Source: Actinomycetes bacterium
Lineage (GTDB): Bacteria > Actinomycetota > Coriobacteriia > Anaerosomatales > JAGXFU01
Assembly: GCA_024637115.1 (NCBI GenBank)
Contig: JAGXFU010000007.1
Span: forward strand, 1-64,000
Reading direction: 5' to 3'
DNA length: 64,000 nt
In this document: positions 35,088-43,090 of the stretch, piece after piece
Position numbering within the stretch: the stretch's first letter is position 1
How the letters are laid out: each line of letters opens with the position of its first letter
Position numbers and translations under genes: made by a program
The notes under the pieces: model-generated
What the model saw: the letters and a program-made list of their open reading frames with translations, nothing else
Databases searched by the model: none
What the model was told of the DNA's origin: nothing

Positions 35088-36146
35088 TTAGGCGGGCTTC
35101 CCCCGCCTCCGTGACCGCCAGACTACGCTCCACACGACGATCGCGCTCAGCGCCGCGACGACAGTACCGGCCAGCGCGAAGTCGACCAGCCAGGTCTCGA
35201 GCGGGCCGAAGAGCGTCCCCGCGAACGTCGTAGCGCTTTCCTGCGATGCAGAGAACGTTGACTGCGTCAGCGACGCGATCCGGGCGGCCTCCGCTCGCGC
35301 CATCATCCATGCCACGCCTCCGCCTGCTGCGACGGCAATGCCTGCTCCGAGCATAGCGTATGAGGCTCTCGGCGCAGCAATCAGCGCCAGCAGGAGCGCA
35401 AAGGCCGCGATCCATGGCAGGTACGGGCGCCACGACTCGAGACTTCTGAGGAGGGGCAGCCGGTTCTCGACGAGTTGGGCGTCGAACACCACGACCTGCA
35501 TCTGCCGGACCGAGTCGGGGACAAGCGCCATGATAAGGCGCTGCGCGAAGAGGTTATCGGCTTGCTCGACAAGCAGCTCGATGTAGGGGCCGAGTGTGAC
35601 TCGCACCACCGTACCGTCGGCGGCGTACTCTGCCTCAGGGGCCTTCACGGCGCCCACGAGCTTGACGTGCCACACGCGCATTTCGGTGACCCAGAGGTCT
35701 TCGAACGCATCGGTGCGGACTGCCGAGGAAACGGTCTCACCGACCAATGTCTCGAATCCTCCGACGATCTCATCGACCAGAGACGATTCAGCACCCGCCA
35801 ATGCGGCGTCGGCAAGAGCGCGCACGTCGACCGTTTCAATCACCGCTGCGGCAATCGCGTCCGATGCCTGTTCCCGTACTGCGTCATCACCCACGATCGG
35901 TTCGACAGCCGTGATGAACGTGTCGGTGTCAAGCAAGACGCTGTCGACCCAGTATGCGAGGACCGCGGCACATGCCGCCAGTACCGCCACGGCCACCAGC
36001 AACGCTGAAACGACCGCGCGCAGGTAGGCGACTGGTGAGCGTCGGCCGGCGGGCGTCGACCCCTGATCTTCGGTGCTCCCGGCACCATCCGAGACGCTCG
36101 GGGTGGGTTCCACGGGGCGGTGTCCTCCGTTCGCTGTTGTAGGCAC
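35088..36146 (-). CDS. Actinobacterial membrane protein with large extracytoplasmic domain
   Basis: The 352-residue protein has a disordered Pro/Ser/Gly-rich N-terminus, one helix at about 44-68, an extracytoplasmic region of about 170 residues beginning SVLLDTDTFITAVEPIVGDD, then three helices near 250-265, 270-290 and 325-345. This layout is common in actinobacterial proteins of unknown function. The stop codon region contains GGCGGGCTTCCCCCGCC, a likely hairpin. It lies between the ArsS-like gene and the iscU fusion gene without long spacers. Confidence 0.65.
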   Translation of the reverse strand: MPTTANGGHRPVEPTPSVSDGAGSTEDQGSTPAGRRSPVAYLRAVVSALLVAVAVLAACAAVLAYWVDSVLLDTDTFITAVEPIVGDDAVREQASDAIAAAVIETVDVRALADAALAGAESSLVDEIVGGFETLVGETVSSAVRTDAFEDLWVTEMRVWHVKLVGAVKAPEAEYAADGTVVRVTLGPYIELLVEQADNLFAQRLIMALVPDSVRQMQVVVFDAQLVENRLPLLRSLESWRPYLPWIAAFALLLALIAAPRASYAMLGAGIAVAAGGGVAWMMARAEAARIASLTQSTFSASQESATTFAGTLFGPLETWLVDFALAGTVVAALSAIVVWSVVWRSRRRGKPA

Positions 36147-36154
36147 TCGATCAG

Positions 36155-36946
36155 CTAGTCGAGCAATACGACCGCGTCGGTTACGAGCTCATACTCCTCG
36201 TCCTCGTTCAGGTCGTGCACGAGTGTCTTCTCGACCTCCAGCTCGCCCTTGACCTCGAGCATTCGGGACTCAGTGAGCAGTTTGACGTCGGAGCGCTTGA
36301 GTTCGGACTTGAGCTCATCGCTGATCGCGGGTTCCTTACCCGCAGTCATGAAGACTACGCGTGGAGTGTGCTCAGTGAGGGCGATGGCGAGGCGTGCGGA
36401 CGCATCTCCCTTGTCGACGACGATCGTGCGCGCATCTGTAAGGACGCTGGGATCTTCGAGTTCGCGGTATACGCCTTTTCCGGTGAGTTCATCGATGCCC
36501 GTGATGGGGAGATCTCCGGTCACGCACGCGCATCCGGCACTCTCGTCGGGCGTATCGAGCTCCGGTTTGATTCCCTTGCGCCAGTTTGAGATGGCCTCAT
36601 GGAGCGCATCTGCGGCCAGGTTCGAGCAGTGCATCTTGACTGGCGGCAAACCGTCGAGCGCGTCGGCAACATCGGTTCGGGTTACCTCGAGTGCCTCGTC
36701 AAGCGTCTTGCCCATGACGAGTTCTGTGACCATGCTGCTCGTTGCAACCGCAGAGCCGCAGCCGAACGTCTGGAACTTGATATCGGCGATGCGGTCGTCT
36801 TTCACGCGAACGTAGATGTCCATCAGGTCTCCGCAGACGGGGTTGCCAACGCGGCCCACAGCAACATCGTCGCCCTCGAGCGTGCCTACATTGCGGGGGT
36901 TGCGGAAGTGATCGAGGGTCTTCTCGGAGTACTGTGTAGATTTCAT
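36155..36946 (-). CDS. iscU: IscU/NifU scaffold fused to a thioredoxin-reductase-like Rossmann domain
   Basis: Residues 1-128 are an IscU-type scaffold: NPVCGD (Cys38, Asp40), FGCGSAVA (Cys63) and KMHCSNLA (Cys107) supply the cluster ligands. A linker carries an extra CAC motif (139-141). Residues 150-263 resemble the NAD-binding half of thioredoxin reductase (ARTIVVDKGDASARLAIALT, then VKLLTESRMLEVKGE), but the glycine-rich GxGxxA loop is degenerate. IscU is usually about 128 residues, so the fusion is unusual. It is the last gene of tusA-dsrE-iscS-iscU and partners the lysine-less IscS immediately upstream. Confidence 0.85.
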   Translation of the reverse strand: MKSTQYSEKTLDHFRNPRNVGTLEGDDVAVGRVGNPVCGDLMDIYVRVKDDRIADIKFQTFGCGSAVATSSMVTELVMGKTLDEALEVTRTDVADALDGLPPVKMHCSNLAADALHEAISNWRKGIKPELDTPDESAGCACVTGDLPITGIDELTGKGVYRELEDPSVLTDARTIVVDKGDASARLAIALTEHTPRVVFMTAGKEPAISDELKSELKRSDVKLLTESRMLEVKGELEVEKTLVHDLNEDEEYELVTDAVVLLD

Positions 36947-37000
36947 GGTCGAGCTTCCTTTCGGTTTGCTTCGCGATTAGCGATGTGATGAGTGGCGCCC

Positions 37001-38164
37001 TCAGTCTGTGTACAGCGGAGACAGAACGCGGAGCCGCTTCACCACCCTCGGTAAGACTTCGATGATGCGGTCGATGTCGGATTCCTTGGTGAAGCGACCC
37101 ACGGTGAGCTCAAGTGATCCGTGGGCTTCTTCATGGAGCAGACCGCACGAGATCAGTGTGTGAGAGGGTTCGAGCGTCTTTGAAGAACACGCCGATCCTG
37201 TGGAGACCGAGATGTTCTCGTCCTTGAGGGACAGCAGCAGCGACTCGCCTTCGATACCCGCGAAGCGGAAGTGAGCGTTGTTGGGCAGCCGATGCTCGGG
37301 GTGCCCATTGAGATGGGAGTGCGGTATTCGGGCGAGGATCTCTTTGATGAGGCGATCGCGATAGGCTGCGAGCCTTGAGGTCTCCTCGGCCATTTCTGAG
37401 ACCATGATGTCGGCGGCTGCGGCCATGCCCACGATCGAGGCAATGTCTTCGGTGCCGGAGCGTAGACCCATTTCCTGTCCGCCGCCGATGATGCTTGGGG
37501 TCACCCGCACGCCTTTGCGAAGGTAGAGAGCTCCCAGCCCACGCGGTCCGTAGATGTCGTTGCTCGAGAGTGTCATGAGATCGACTGGTACGTCGGCCAT
37601 GTCTATGGGCACGAGCCCTTCGGCGGCGACCGCATCGGTATGCAGCGCCACGCCGGTTCCGGTGAGCATCTCTGCGATCTTGCGCATGGGCTGTATGGTG
37701 CCGATCTCGTTGCTGGCCCAGCCGATCGACACGAGGATCGTGTCATCGGTGATACGCGCACGGATCTTCTCGGGTGAGACGCGACCGAACTGATCGATCG
37801 GGACACGAGCCACCCGAAAGCCCAAGCTCTCGAGCGCTTTGCTGGTGTTGAGGATTGAGATGTGCTCGGCCTCGGAGATCACGACGTGGTCGCCCTTGCG
37901 CTTATTGCGCAGACAGTAACCCATGAGCGCGAGATTGTTTGACTCGGTCGCCCCCGAGGTGAAGATGATCTCCTCGGGGGAAGCGCCAAAGAGACGTCCT
38001 ACGCGCGCCCGCGAATCGTCGAGGGTGCTCGTGGCATCGTCTCCCACGGCGTGAAGTGCCGAAGCATTGCCAAACCGCTCGGTGAAGAACGGTAGCATTG
38101 CTTCGACTACACGCGGGTCGACCGGCTTTGAGGATTGATAGTCGAGGTAGACGGGCTCGGTCAC
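37001..38164 (-). CDS. iscS: IscS-like cysteine desulfurase lacking the PLP lysine
   Basis: The 387-residue class V aminotransferase-fold protein has SGATESNN, EAEHISIL with His101, WASNEIGT and an active Cys326 in STGSACSSKTLEPSH. At the usual PLP-lysine motif (SxHKxYGPKG) it reads LSSNDIYGPRG, so His-Lys is replaced by Asn202-Asp203. The same substitution type is known to me from Archaeoglobus fulgidus IscS, which was reported PLP-free. The GTG at 38164 follows AGGGAG. The partner IscU lies 55 bp downstream. Activity as an ordinary desulfurase is doubtful. Confidence 0.9.
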   Translation of the reverse strand: MTEPVYLDYQSSKPVDPRVVEAMLPFFTERFGNASALHAVGDDATSTLDDSRARVGRLFGASPEEIIFTSGATESNNLALMGYCLRNKRKGDHVVISEAEHISILNTSKALESLGFRVARVPIDQFGRVSPEKIRARITDDTILVSIGWASNEIGTIQPMRKIAEMLTGTGVALHTDAVAAEGLVPIDMADVPVDLMTLSSNDIYGPRGLGALYLRKGVRVTPSIIGGGQEMGLRSGTEDIASIVGMAAAADIMVSEMAEETSRLAAYRDRLIKEILARIPHSHLNGHPEHRLPNNAHFRFAGIEGESLLLSLKDENISVSTGSACSSKTLEPSHTLISCGLLHEEAHGSLELTVGRFTKESDIDRIIEVLPRVVKRLRVLSPLYTD

Positions 38165-38174
38165 GCGGAACTCC

Positions 38175-38537
38175 CTAGAACCACATAGTGGCGTCGGCAT
38201 CGAGCGCGAGGTCGTTGAGCGTTCCAGCTCCCACGATCTTGACACCGTCGATCAACTCGACCGACTCCCATCCGAGCATCCGCTTGGATGCCTCGCACAC
38301 ATACACCGTGATGCCCATATCCATCGTGTTCTTGAGGATCTCGGCGAGAGTGGGAAAGTCGCCGGCCCTAATTGACTCAGGGGTCCCGGGGACGAGCATT
38401 TTGAGCCCTTGTCCCAGGTAGTAGACGTGAGCCTCAACGTTCATCGCCTTCGCGGTCTGCGCGAGGATGAGCGGCGAGTACTGGCGCTCCGGGTCATCGG
38501 ACGTCTGGACGTACAGAATGTTCTTGGGATCGCTCAT
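38175..38537 (-). CDS. DsrE-family sulfur-transfer protein
   Basis: The 120-residue protein matches the DsrE/DsrF fold: ILYVQTSDDPERQYSPLILA at the N-terminus and TVYVCEASKRMLG with a Cys near residue 81. Family members pass persulfide sulfur. It sits 10 bp upstream of iscS and 15 bp downstream of tusA, so it is one operon. Two Lys/Met-rich loops are unremarkable. GGGAGACACC precedes the ATG. Confidence 0.85.
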   Translation of the reverse strand: MSDPKNILYVQTSDDPERQYSPLILAQTAKAMNVEAHVYYLGQGLKMLVPGTPESIRAGDFPTLAEILKNTMDMGITVYVCEASKRMLGWESVELIDGVKIVGAGTLNDLALDADATMWF

Positions 38538-38552
38538 TGGTGTCTCCCTTGT

Positions 38553-38795
38553 CTACTTGTTACGTCGGATGAGCACGCGGAGCTCACCGCCGTCCTTGTC
38601 GATGGCAACGATCTCGTGCCCGGTCCGCTTAGCGAACCTCGTGAGATCTTCTTCGGCAGCAGGATCATCTGCGAGTACCTCAAGTATGTCGCCCTCAGCC
38701 AGCCCATCGATATGCTGGCGCGTTTGGAACAGTGGCTCGGGGCAGTACAGGCCTATGCAATCCAGTGTTTCGGTGATTGTGGGCTCGTCCGCCAT
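38553..38795 (-). CDS. tusA: TusA-family sulfur carrier
   Basis: The 80-residue protein begins with LDCIGLYCPEPLFQTR, including the CPxP motif with Cys18 that carries persulfide. The C-terminal beta strands (HEIVAIDKDGGELRVLIRR) complete the SirA-like fold. It is the first gene of a four-gene sulfur-relay cluster, with DsrE, IscS and IscU. AAGGTGACCCC precedes the ATG. Confidence 0.88.
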   Translation of the reverse strand: MADEPTITETLDCIGLYCPEPLFQTRQHIDGLAEGDILEVLADDPAAEEDLTRFAKRTGHEIVAIDKDGGELRVLIRRNK

Positions 38796-38953
38796 GGGGT
38801 CACCTTTCGTCTCCGGTGTGTGAGTCCGTGTGTGATGTATACCCCGGCGAGGGGGAGGTGATTCGCGGCATCTCTCCCCCGCTTGGCGTACGAGGGCGGT
38901 GGTGGGAGTTCGGGAAGATAGAAGTAGAACAGCCGTTGGCGACAGGGGGCCTG

Positions 38954-39367
38954 ATGGAAAAGCAAGAGGAGTTCATGGGATTGGTACTGGACGATGGAGT
39001 CCTGAACACGCCATCGGGCCAGATGAGCCTCGGTGATCTGACGCGAGCCGAATTCGTGCGAGACGTGGTCTCGGCAGGCCATGGGCCGAGCACCCAAGGA
39101 TATTCGCCTCACGCGACAGTTGGCGGGGCGGTCGTTGGCGGGGCGTTGTTTGGAGGAGCCGGGGCGGTGGTCGGGGGGCTCCTCGGCTCGACTGTGAAGC
39201 AGGAGGTTCCGGGAGCGCCGGAGTACCGAACCGCGTCGGTGAAACTCATATTCGAGACGGAGTCGTCCGATTTCTCGATGGATATTCCGCGCGACAAGGA
39301 GGCTGACGCTCGTGAGTTCGCCCAGAGTGTCGAGAAGGCGATGAAGAGGTACAAGAAGACGCGGTGA
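38954..39367 (+). CDS. Glycine-zipper protein of unknown function
   Basis: The 137-residue protein has a soluble N-terminal part (DLTRAEFVRDVVSAGHGPST), a glycine-zipper stretch GGAVVGGALFGGAGAVVGGL near residues 56-75, and a C-terminal alpha-beta part with many charged residues. ACAGGGGG precedes the ATG at 38954. A decayed copy of the N-terminal part lies at 45596-45682. No family is recognised. Confidence 0.65.
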   Translation: MEKQEEFMGLVLDDGVLNTPSGQMSLGDLTRAEFVRDVVSAGHGPSTQGYSPHATVGGAVVGGALFGGAGAVVGGLLGSTVKQEVPGAPEYRTASVKLIFETESSDFSMDIPRDKEADAREFAQSVEKAMKRYKKTR

Positions 39368-39552
39368 GCCCCGAACGCCCGCCTATGAAGGCGCCCTAGC
39401 TATCGCGCGCAATCGAAGAAGCCAAGTGCATCCGCGATCACGGTGGCGACACGGAGACGGCCTGGGGCAAGATTCAAGCTGAGTCCTGCGTTGAGAGCGC
39501 ATCACCTCATGCGGTTTCCCGGCGGAGGCAGCCCATGCATGGTCACGGCGCC

Positions 39553-41946
39553 TTAGTACGACAGGCGAACCACCTCGCCGGAGGTCGTGAACGAGACGGT
39601 CGTGAAGGTCCGGGAGGCCGGGATCAACTCCCAGCCGTAGGCGCCGCCCAGATACTCCCAGTACCAGTAGTTAACCTGCACCCAGTAGGGTGTCGCGCGT
39701 ACCGGGACGAGAATGTCATTCACTCCCGTCCATCCCGCGCCTGTGTCAGACCCTGCGGATACCACCGAGCCGGTGGCGCCACCGAGACGCACCGTCCAGC
39801 TCACTGACTCATCCTCGGCTGGACCGGGCTGACCGTCGACGTCTGCATTGCCCCACACGAGTCGAATCGTTCCGGTCTGACGAACAATCGTGAAGTTCTT
39901 GACGTTAGCGGGCTCGATGTTGCCCGCCCAGTCCTCGGACCAGAACTCGAGTGTATGCGCGACGATGCCGTCAACTGCCGGAACGCCGATTGATGTGCCC
40001 GTCTGGATGGAGCCTCCGTCGAGCCGATAGTAGGTGGCTTTCACTCCGGCCGAACTCGCATCGGTGGCGGTAAGTTTGATTGTGGCGTTGTAATAGTAGT
40101 AGGTATCCTGCGCGTTGGATGTGGTCACAGGCGGAGTCGTATCCTCGGACACGGTGAACGTCGCTGTCTTGGCCGGCGTCTCTGCCAGGCCGTTCTGGTC
40201 GATGGACCAGAACTCCATCGAATGGGTGCCAGGCGTTGACACGACCACACTGCTGCCGGTGCTGATTGCACCGCCGTTGATTCGGTAGAAGGTCGTTCCG
40301 ATAGCAGCTTTCCCTGCCTTAGTGATACTGAAATCGATGCGTCCGGCGCCGGCATATGAAGCTTGAGCGTTCGATGACGTGACCGGCACCGCGGTGCCGT
40401 CAGCGCTCGCATGGCAACCAAGGCACTCCGTGATAGTCGGCCACCAGACGGAGGACCAATTGTTGGGGTGACATACCGAGCACGGCTGCGTATCGTACGC
40501 GTCCCAGTGGGCATTGAATGGCCCGTCGTGATACGTGGTGTGACAGCCCCCTTGCTGGCAGCTGTTGCCCCAGGACGGGTCGAGTGTGTCGTAGGGAGTT
40601 GGATGGCACGCAACACACTGGTCTGCGTGCGCGGGTAGAAGATCTGTGACGTGGCAAGCCGTGCACGCCGCGTCGATGCCATCCTCGGAACCCGAGACAT
40701 CGTCGTGCTTCTGGTCGAACACCTGGACATAGCCGCTGCCCGGCGTTGCAGTGTGCATCAGGGAATGACAGCTCAGGCAGAGGCTGTGCGGCTCAGCAGG
40801 TTCGGGTGCGCGTACAAGGAAGCTCTCCTTGTCGCTCTCGTGTGGAAATGTCTGGAAGCGTGGGTTGTCGGTCGGGCTTGCGTCCGCTCCGTATGTGGTG
40901 ACGCGGAATTCCTGCTCGGCGCTCGTGAGCGTCGGGTTGGTCTTGCGTGCACTCGGCCCTACATTGCGAGCGTCTTCGTGGCACTGCTGGCAGATTGGCG
41001 CCGCGCCTTCCTGAAGGACAGTCTTTTGCGTAGGGTCGCTCAGTGTCGGGCCGGGCATGACATATCCCCGGTTACTCTGGCCGAGAGACCCCATCTCGGT
41101 GGTGATGGCGCCGACTCCGGTCACGACAGGCAGCTCGTCATAGGTGTAGCTGTCGTTGTCCAGCACCGGATGGGTCTGCATCGCGCCGGACTCTTCGCTG
41201 TGTTTGCCGAGGCGTCCTTTGTGGCAGGCGGCGCACCAACCGGCGCCGTACGTGGTCACCGTGGAGTCTGCGCCCGTGGGCCTCTGCCTGAGGAGCCGAT
41301 TCGTCTTGGTCGCATAGGCGGTATCGCTTGCCGTGAGGCTTCTGAGTCGATCACCCACGAACGGTTCGACGGTGCCGGAGTCGTGCGGTGAATGGCAGTC
41401 GTTGCAGGTGAGAGTGTCACCGGCCCCAGAAAAGAGCACCGTAGCAGAACCGCCTGCAGGGTTGCCCCCGGGAACGGCGTTAGTCTGCCCAATCCTGTGC
41501 GTCGCCACAGGATCGACACCGGTGCGCGCCTTGATCACGCCATATACACCAGTCCCGCCAGTACCGTCATGGCAGGATTCGCAGATACCAGCGATCGTGT
41601 TGGCGGGAAGCAGGGCCGCATCTGCGACAGGGGCGTCGTGAGGGCGGTGGCACGTCTGACACTTGTCAGTGCCTGAGGTGTATGAGCCGTGTGGACCCTT
41701 TCGAACGCTCGCGAGCAGTTCAAGGTCGGAGTCTGGATCGAGAAGGTCTTGTCCCACAGCCGAGTGGCAGTCGACGCAATCCGTGCGTGGGAGCTCGGTA
41801 GGGTAGGTGGCGAGGTCGTTGGGGTACGCAGCCGCCACGCCAGGGATGGCAAGAATGGTCAGGAGCATGACGCATCCGATGTGAGCCAGCTTCAACAGTG
41901 CAGGGCACACAGAGGACTGTTTGGCGGTGCCAGTCTCAGAATACAT
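39553..41946 (-). CDS. Secreted dodecahaem c-type cytochrome with Ig-like/OmpL47 repeats
   Basis: The 797-residue precursor has a signal peptide ending near AVAAAYP. It has eleven CxxCH sites (CVDCH, CQTCH, CESCH, CNDCH, CAACH, CQQCH, CLSCH, CTACH, CVACH, CSVCH, CLGCH) and one CX4CH (CQQGGCH), all in the first about 480 residues. Two repeats of the OmpL47/Ig-like type follow (YRINGGAIST, FWSIDQNGLAE and YRLDGGSIQT, FWSEDWAGNIE), then a C-terminal beta domain. It likely moves electrons across or outside the wall. No strong ribosome binding site is seen at the chosen ATG, so the exact start is uncertain. Confidence 0.86.
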   Translation of the reverse strand: MYSETGTAKQSSVCPALLKLAHIGCVMLLTILAIPGVAAAYPNDLATYPTELPRTDCVDCHSAVGQDLLDPDSDLELLASVRKGPHGSYTSGTDKCQTCHRPHDAPVADAALLPANTIAGICESCHDGTGGTGVYGVIKARTGVDPVATHRIGQTNAVPGGNPAGGSATVLFSGAGDTLTCNDCHSPHDSGTVEPFVGDRLRSLTASDTAYATKTNRLLRQRPTGADSTVTTYGAGWCAACHKGRLGKHSEESGAMQTHPVLDNDSYTYDELPVVTGVGAITTEMGSLGQSNRGYVMPGPTLSDPTQKTVLQEGAAPICQQCHEDARNVGPSARKTNPTLTSAEQEFRVTTYGADASPTDNPRFQTFPHESDKESFLVRAPEPAEPHSLCLSCHSLMHTATPGSGYVQVFDQKHDDVSGSEDGIDAACTACHVTDLLPAHADQCVACHPTPYDTLDPSWGNSCQQGGCHTTYHDGPFNAHWDAYDTQPCSVCHPNNWSSVWWPTITECLGCHASADGTAVPVTSSNAQASYAGAGRIDFSITKAGKAAIGTTFYRINGGAISTGSSVVVSTPGTHSMEFWSIDQNGLAETPAKTATFTVSEDTTPPVTTSNAQDTYYYYNATIKLTATDASSAGVKATYYRLDGGSIQTGTSIGVPAVDGIVAHTLEFWSEDWAGNIEPANVKNFTIVRQTGTIRLVWGNADVDGQPGPAEDESVSWTVRLGGATGSVVSAGSDTGAGWTGVNDILVPVRATPYWVQVNYWYWEYLGGAYGWELIPASRTFTTVSFTTSGEVVRLSY

Positions 41947-42017
41947 AATTTATGCGCATACTCATTCAGGTAGTCTGCCAACCACAATATACCGTGTCAT
42001 CTCATCCCTCGCGACTA

Positions 42018-42216
42018 CCTTCGCGCTCACAGTGCCCAAGGACCGGGTACCAGCGCTTCAGCCCCTGGTAGGACGCGAGATGCTCTTTGGCATCAGACCC
42101 GAGAATACTCGCGACAAGGCCAGACGATCGAGGTCGTAGTGGACCTCGAGCGGATGCACATATTCGATCCCGAGACCGAAGAGACTGTCACGACTGCGCG
42201 CGAGCGGCAGAGCTAG
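42018..42216 (+). pseudogene. C-terminal remnant of a MalK/UgpC-type sugar ABC ATPase
   Basis: One frame reads LTVPKDRVPALQPLVGREML and FGIRPEN, the start of the TOBE-region pattern in MalK/UgpC. A second frame then reads EVVVDLERMHIFDPETEE and ends at TAG 42214, matching the natural C-terminus of that family. A frameshift near 42110-42128 is needed, and the whole ATPase core is absent. Only the last 60 or so codons survive. Confidence 0.65.
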
Positions 42217-42222
42217 TCACCC

Positions 42223-43086
42223 TCAGGAGTTGAGCACGCGATACCATACGTTCATGCTCTCGACCCCGCCCGAGATGTGGGTGTTGTTCACCAGCGTGCC
42301 GGCGAAGGTGTAGTCGCGCCGAGCGAACACCGAGTTCATGCTGGCAGAGGTCGCGCGCGCGATTGTGTATGCCACGCGGATGCCCTGTGCCATCACCGCA
42401 GTTTCGAGTCCGGCCAGCAGCGTGCTCGCAAGCCCTTTGCCTCGGCTGTCCGGAAGAGTGGCGAAGTCCGTCAGCTCACACGTGAGTGTCTTGTTGCATA
42501 GTTCCGCAGAGGCCGCAGCGATCAGACGTCCTGTCTCATCGCGGACGCCAACGAACACGGTGCCTTCGGACAGCGAACGGTTCAGGAATTCAGGGTCGTC
42601 GATGGGGAATGGATAGCTGGCGAACACATGCGAGTACAGTTCCACGAGTTCAGGAACATTCTGTGTTCCAAGTGACTCGACCTTCGCAATGGTTGCAGCG
42701 GTGCCTGCAGACGGCTTCCGCACCTGGGGCGTCAGGGCTGCCCGGACTGCCTCGGGGAAGCGTTCCATTGCCCTGTCCGTAGTGAGGAATCGTGTGCAGA
42801 AGGAGAGTTCCTCGCCAGGCATGCCTGAGGGAATCTTGGCTTCCACTCCGAATCCGGCATCCAGGAAGGTCTGAGTCACGGAATCGGCCGTCTTTGCAAA
42901 GAGCTTGGAGTAGCCGTGCTCCGCCGCCAGGCGCTCAAGAAGCTCGATGTCGGCAGTCGCATCCGGACCGGGCTCGAGAAGGTACACCCGGTCGCTGCAG
43001 TGACCATGCTGAACGAGAGCACCACCGATTCGCTCTGTGCGATCGGGGCAACTATCTTGCGTACTTGCGGGACCTGTTTCGGGCAC
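42223..43086 (-). CDS. ablB: Beta-lysine N6-acetyltransferase
   Basis: The protein (about 287 residues from the GTG at 43086) matches the AblB family: a first domain with HCSDRVYLLEPG and AKIPSGMPGEELSFCTRFL, and a C-terminal GNAT domain with LPDSRGKGLASTLLAGLE for acetyl-CoA. It acetylates beta-lysine to the osmolyte N-epsilon-acetyl-beta-lysine. The GTG follows the kamA stop by 4 bp; an ATG at 43164 would overlap kamA. The start choice is uncertain because no clear ribosome binding site is seen. Confidence 0.85.
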   Translation of the reverse strand: MPETGPASTQDSCPDRTERIGGALVQHGHCSDRVYLLEPGPDATADIELLERLAAEHGYSKLFAKTADSVTQTFLDAGFGVEAKIPSGMPGEELSFCTRFLTTDRAMERFPEAVRAALTPQVRKPSAGTAATIAKVESLGTQNVPELVELYSHVFASYPFPIDDPEFLNRSLSEGTVFVGVRDETGRLIAAASAELCNKTLTCELTDFATLPDSRGKGLASTLLAGLETAVMAQGIRVAYTIARATSASMNSVFARRDYTFAGTLVNNTHISGGVESMNVWYRVLNS

Positions 43087-43090
43087 GATA

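Noticed and set aside
35088-35109. TTAGGCGGGCTTCCCCCGCC, close to the variable arm of the tRNA-Ser fragments
   Set aside because: Only the GC hairpin part matches; T arm and acceptor are missing, and it is inside the end of a coding sequence. It is probably a terminator-like hairpin.
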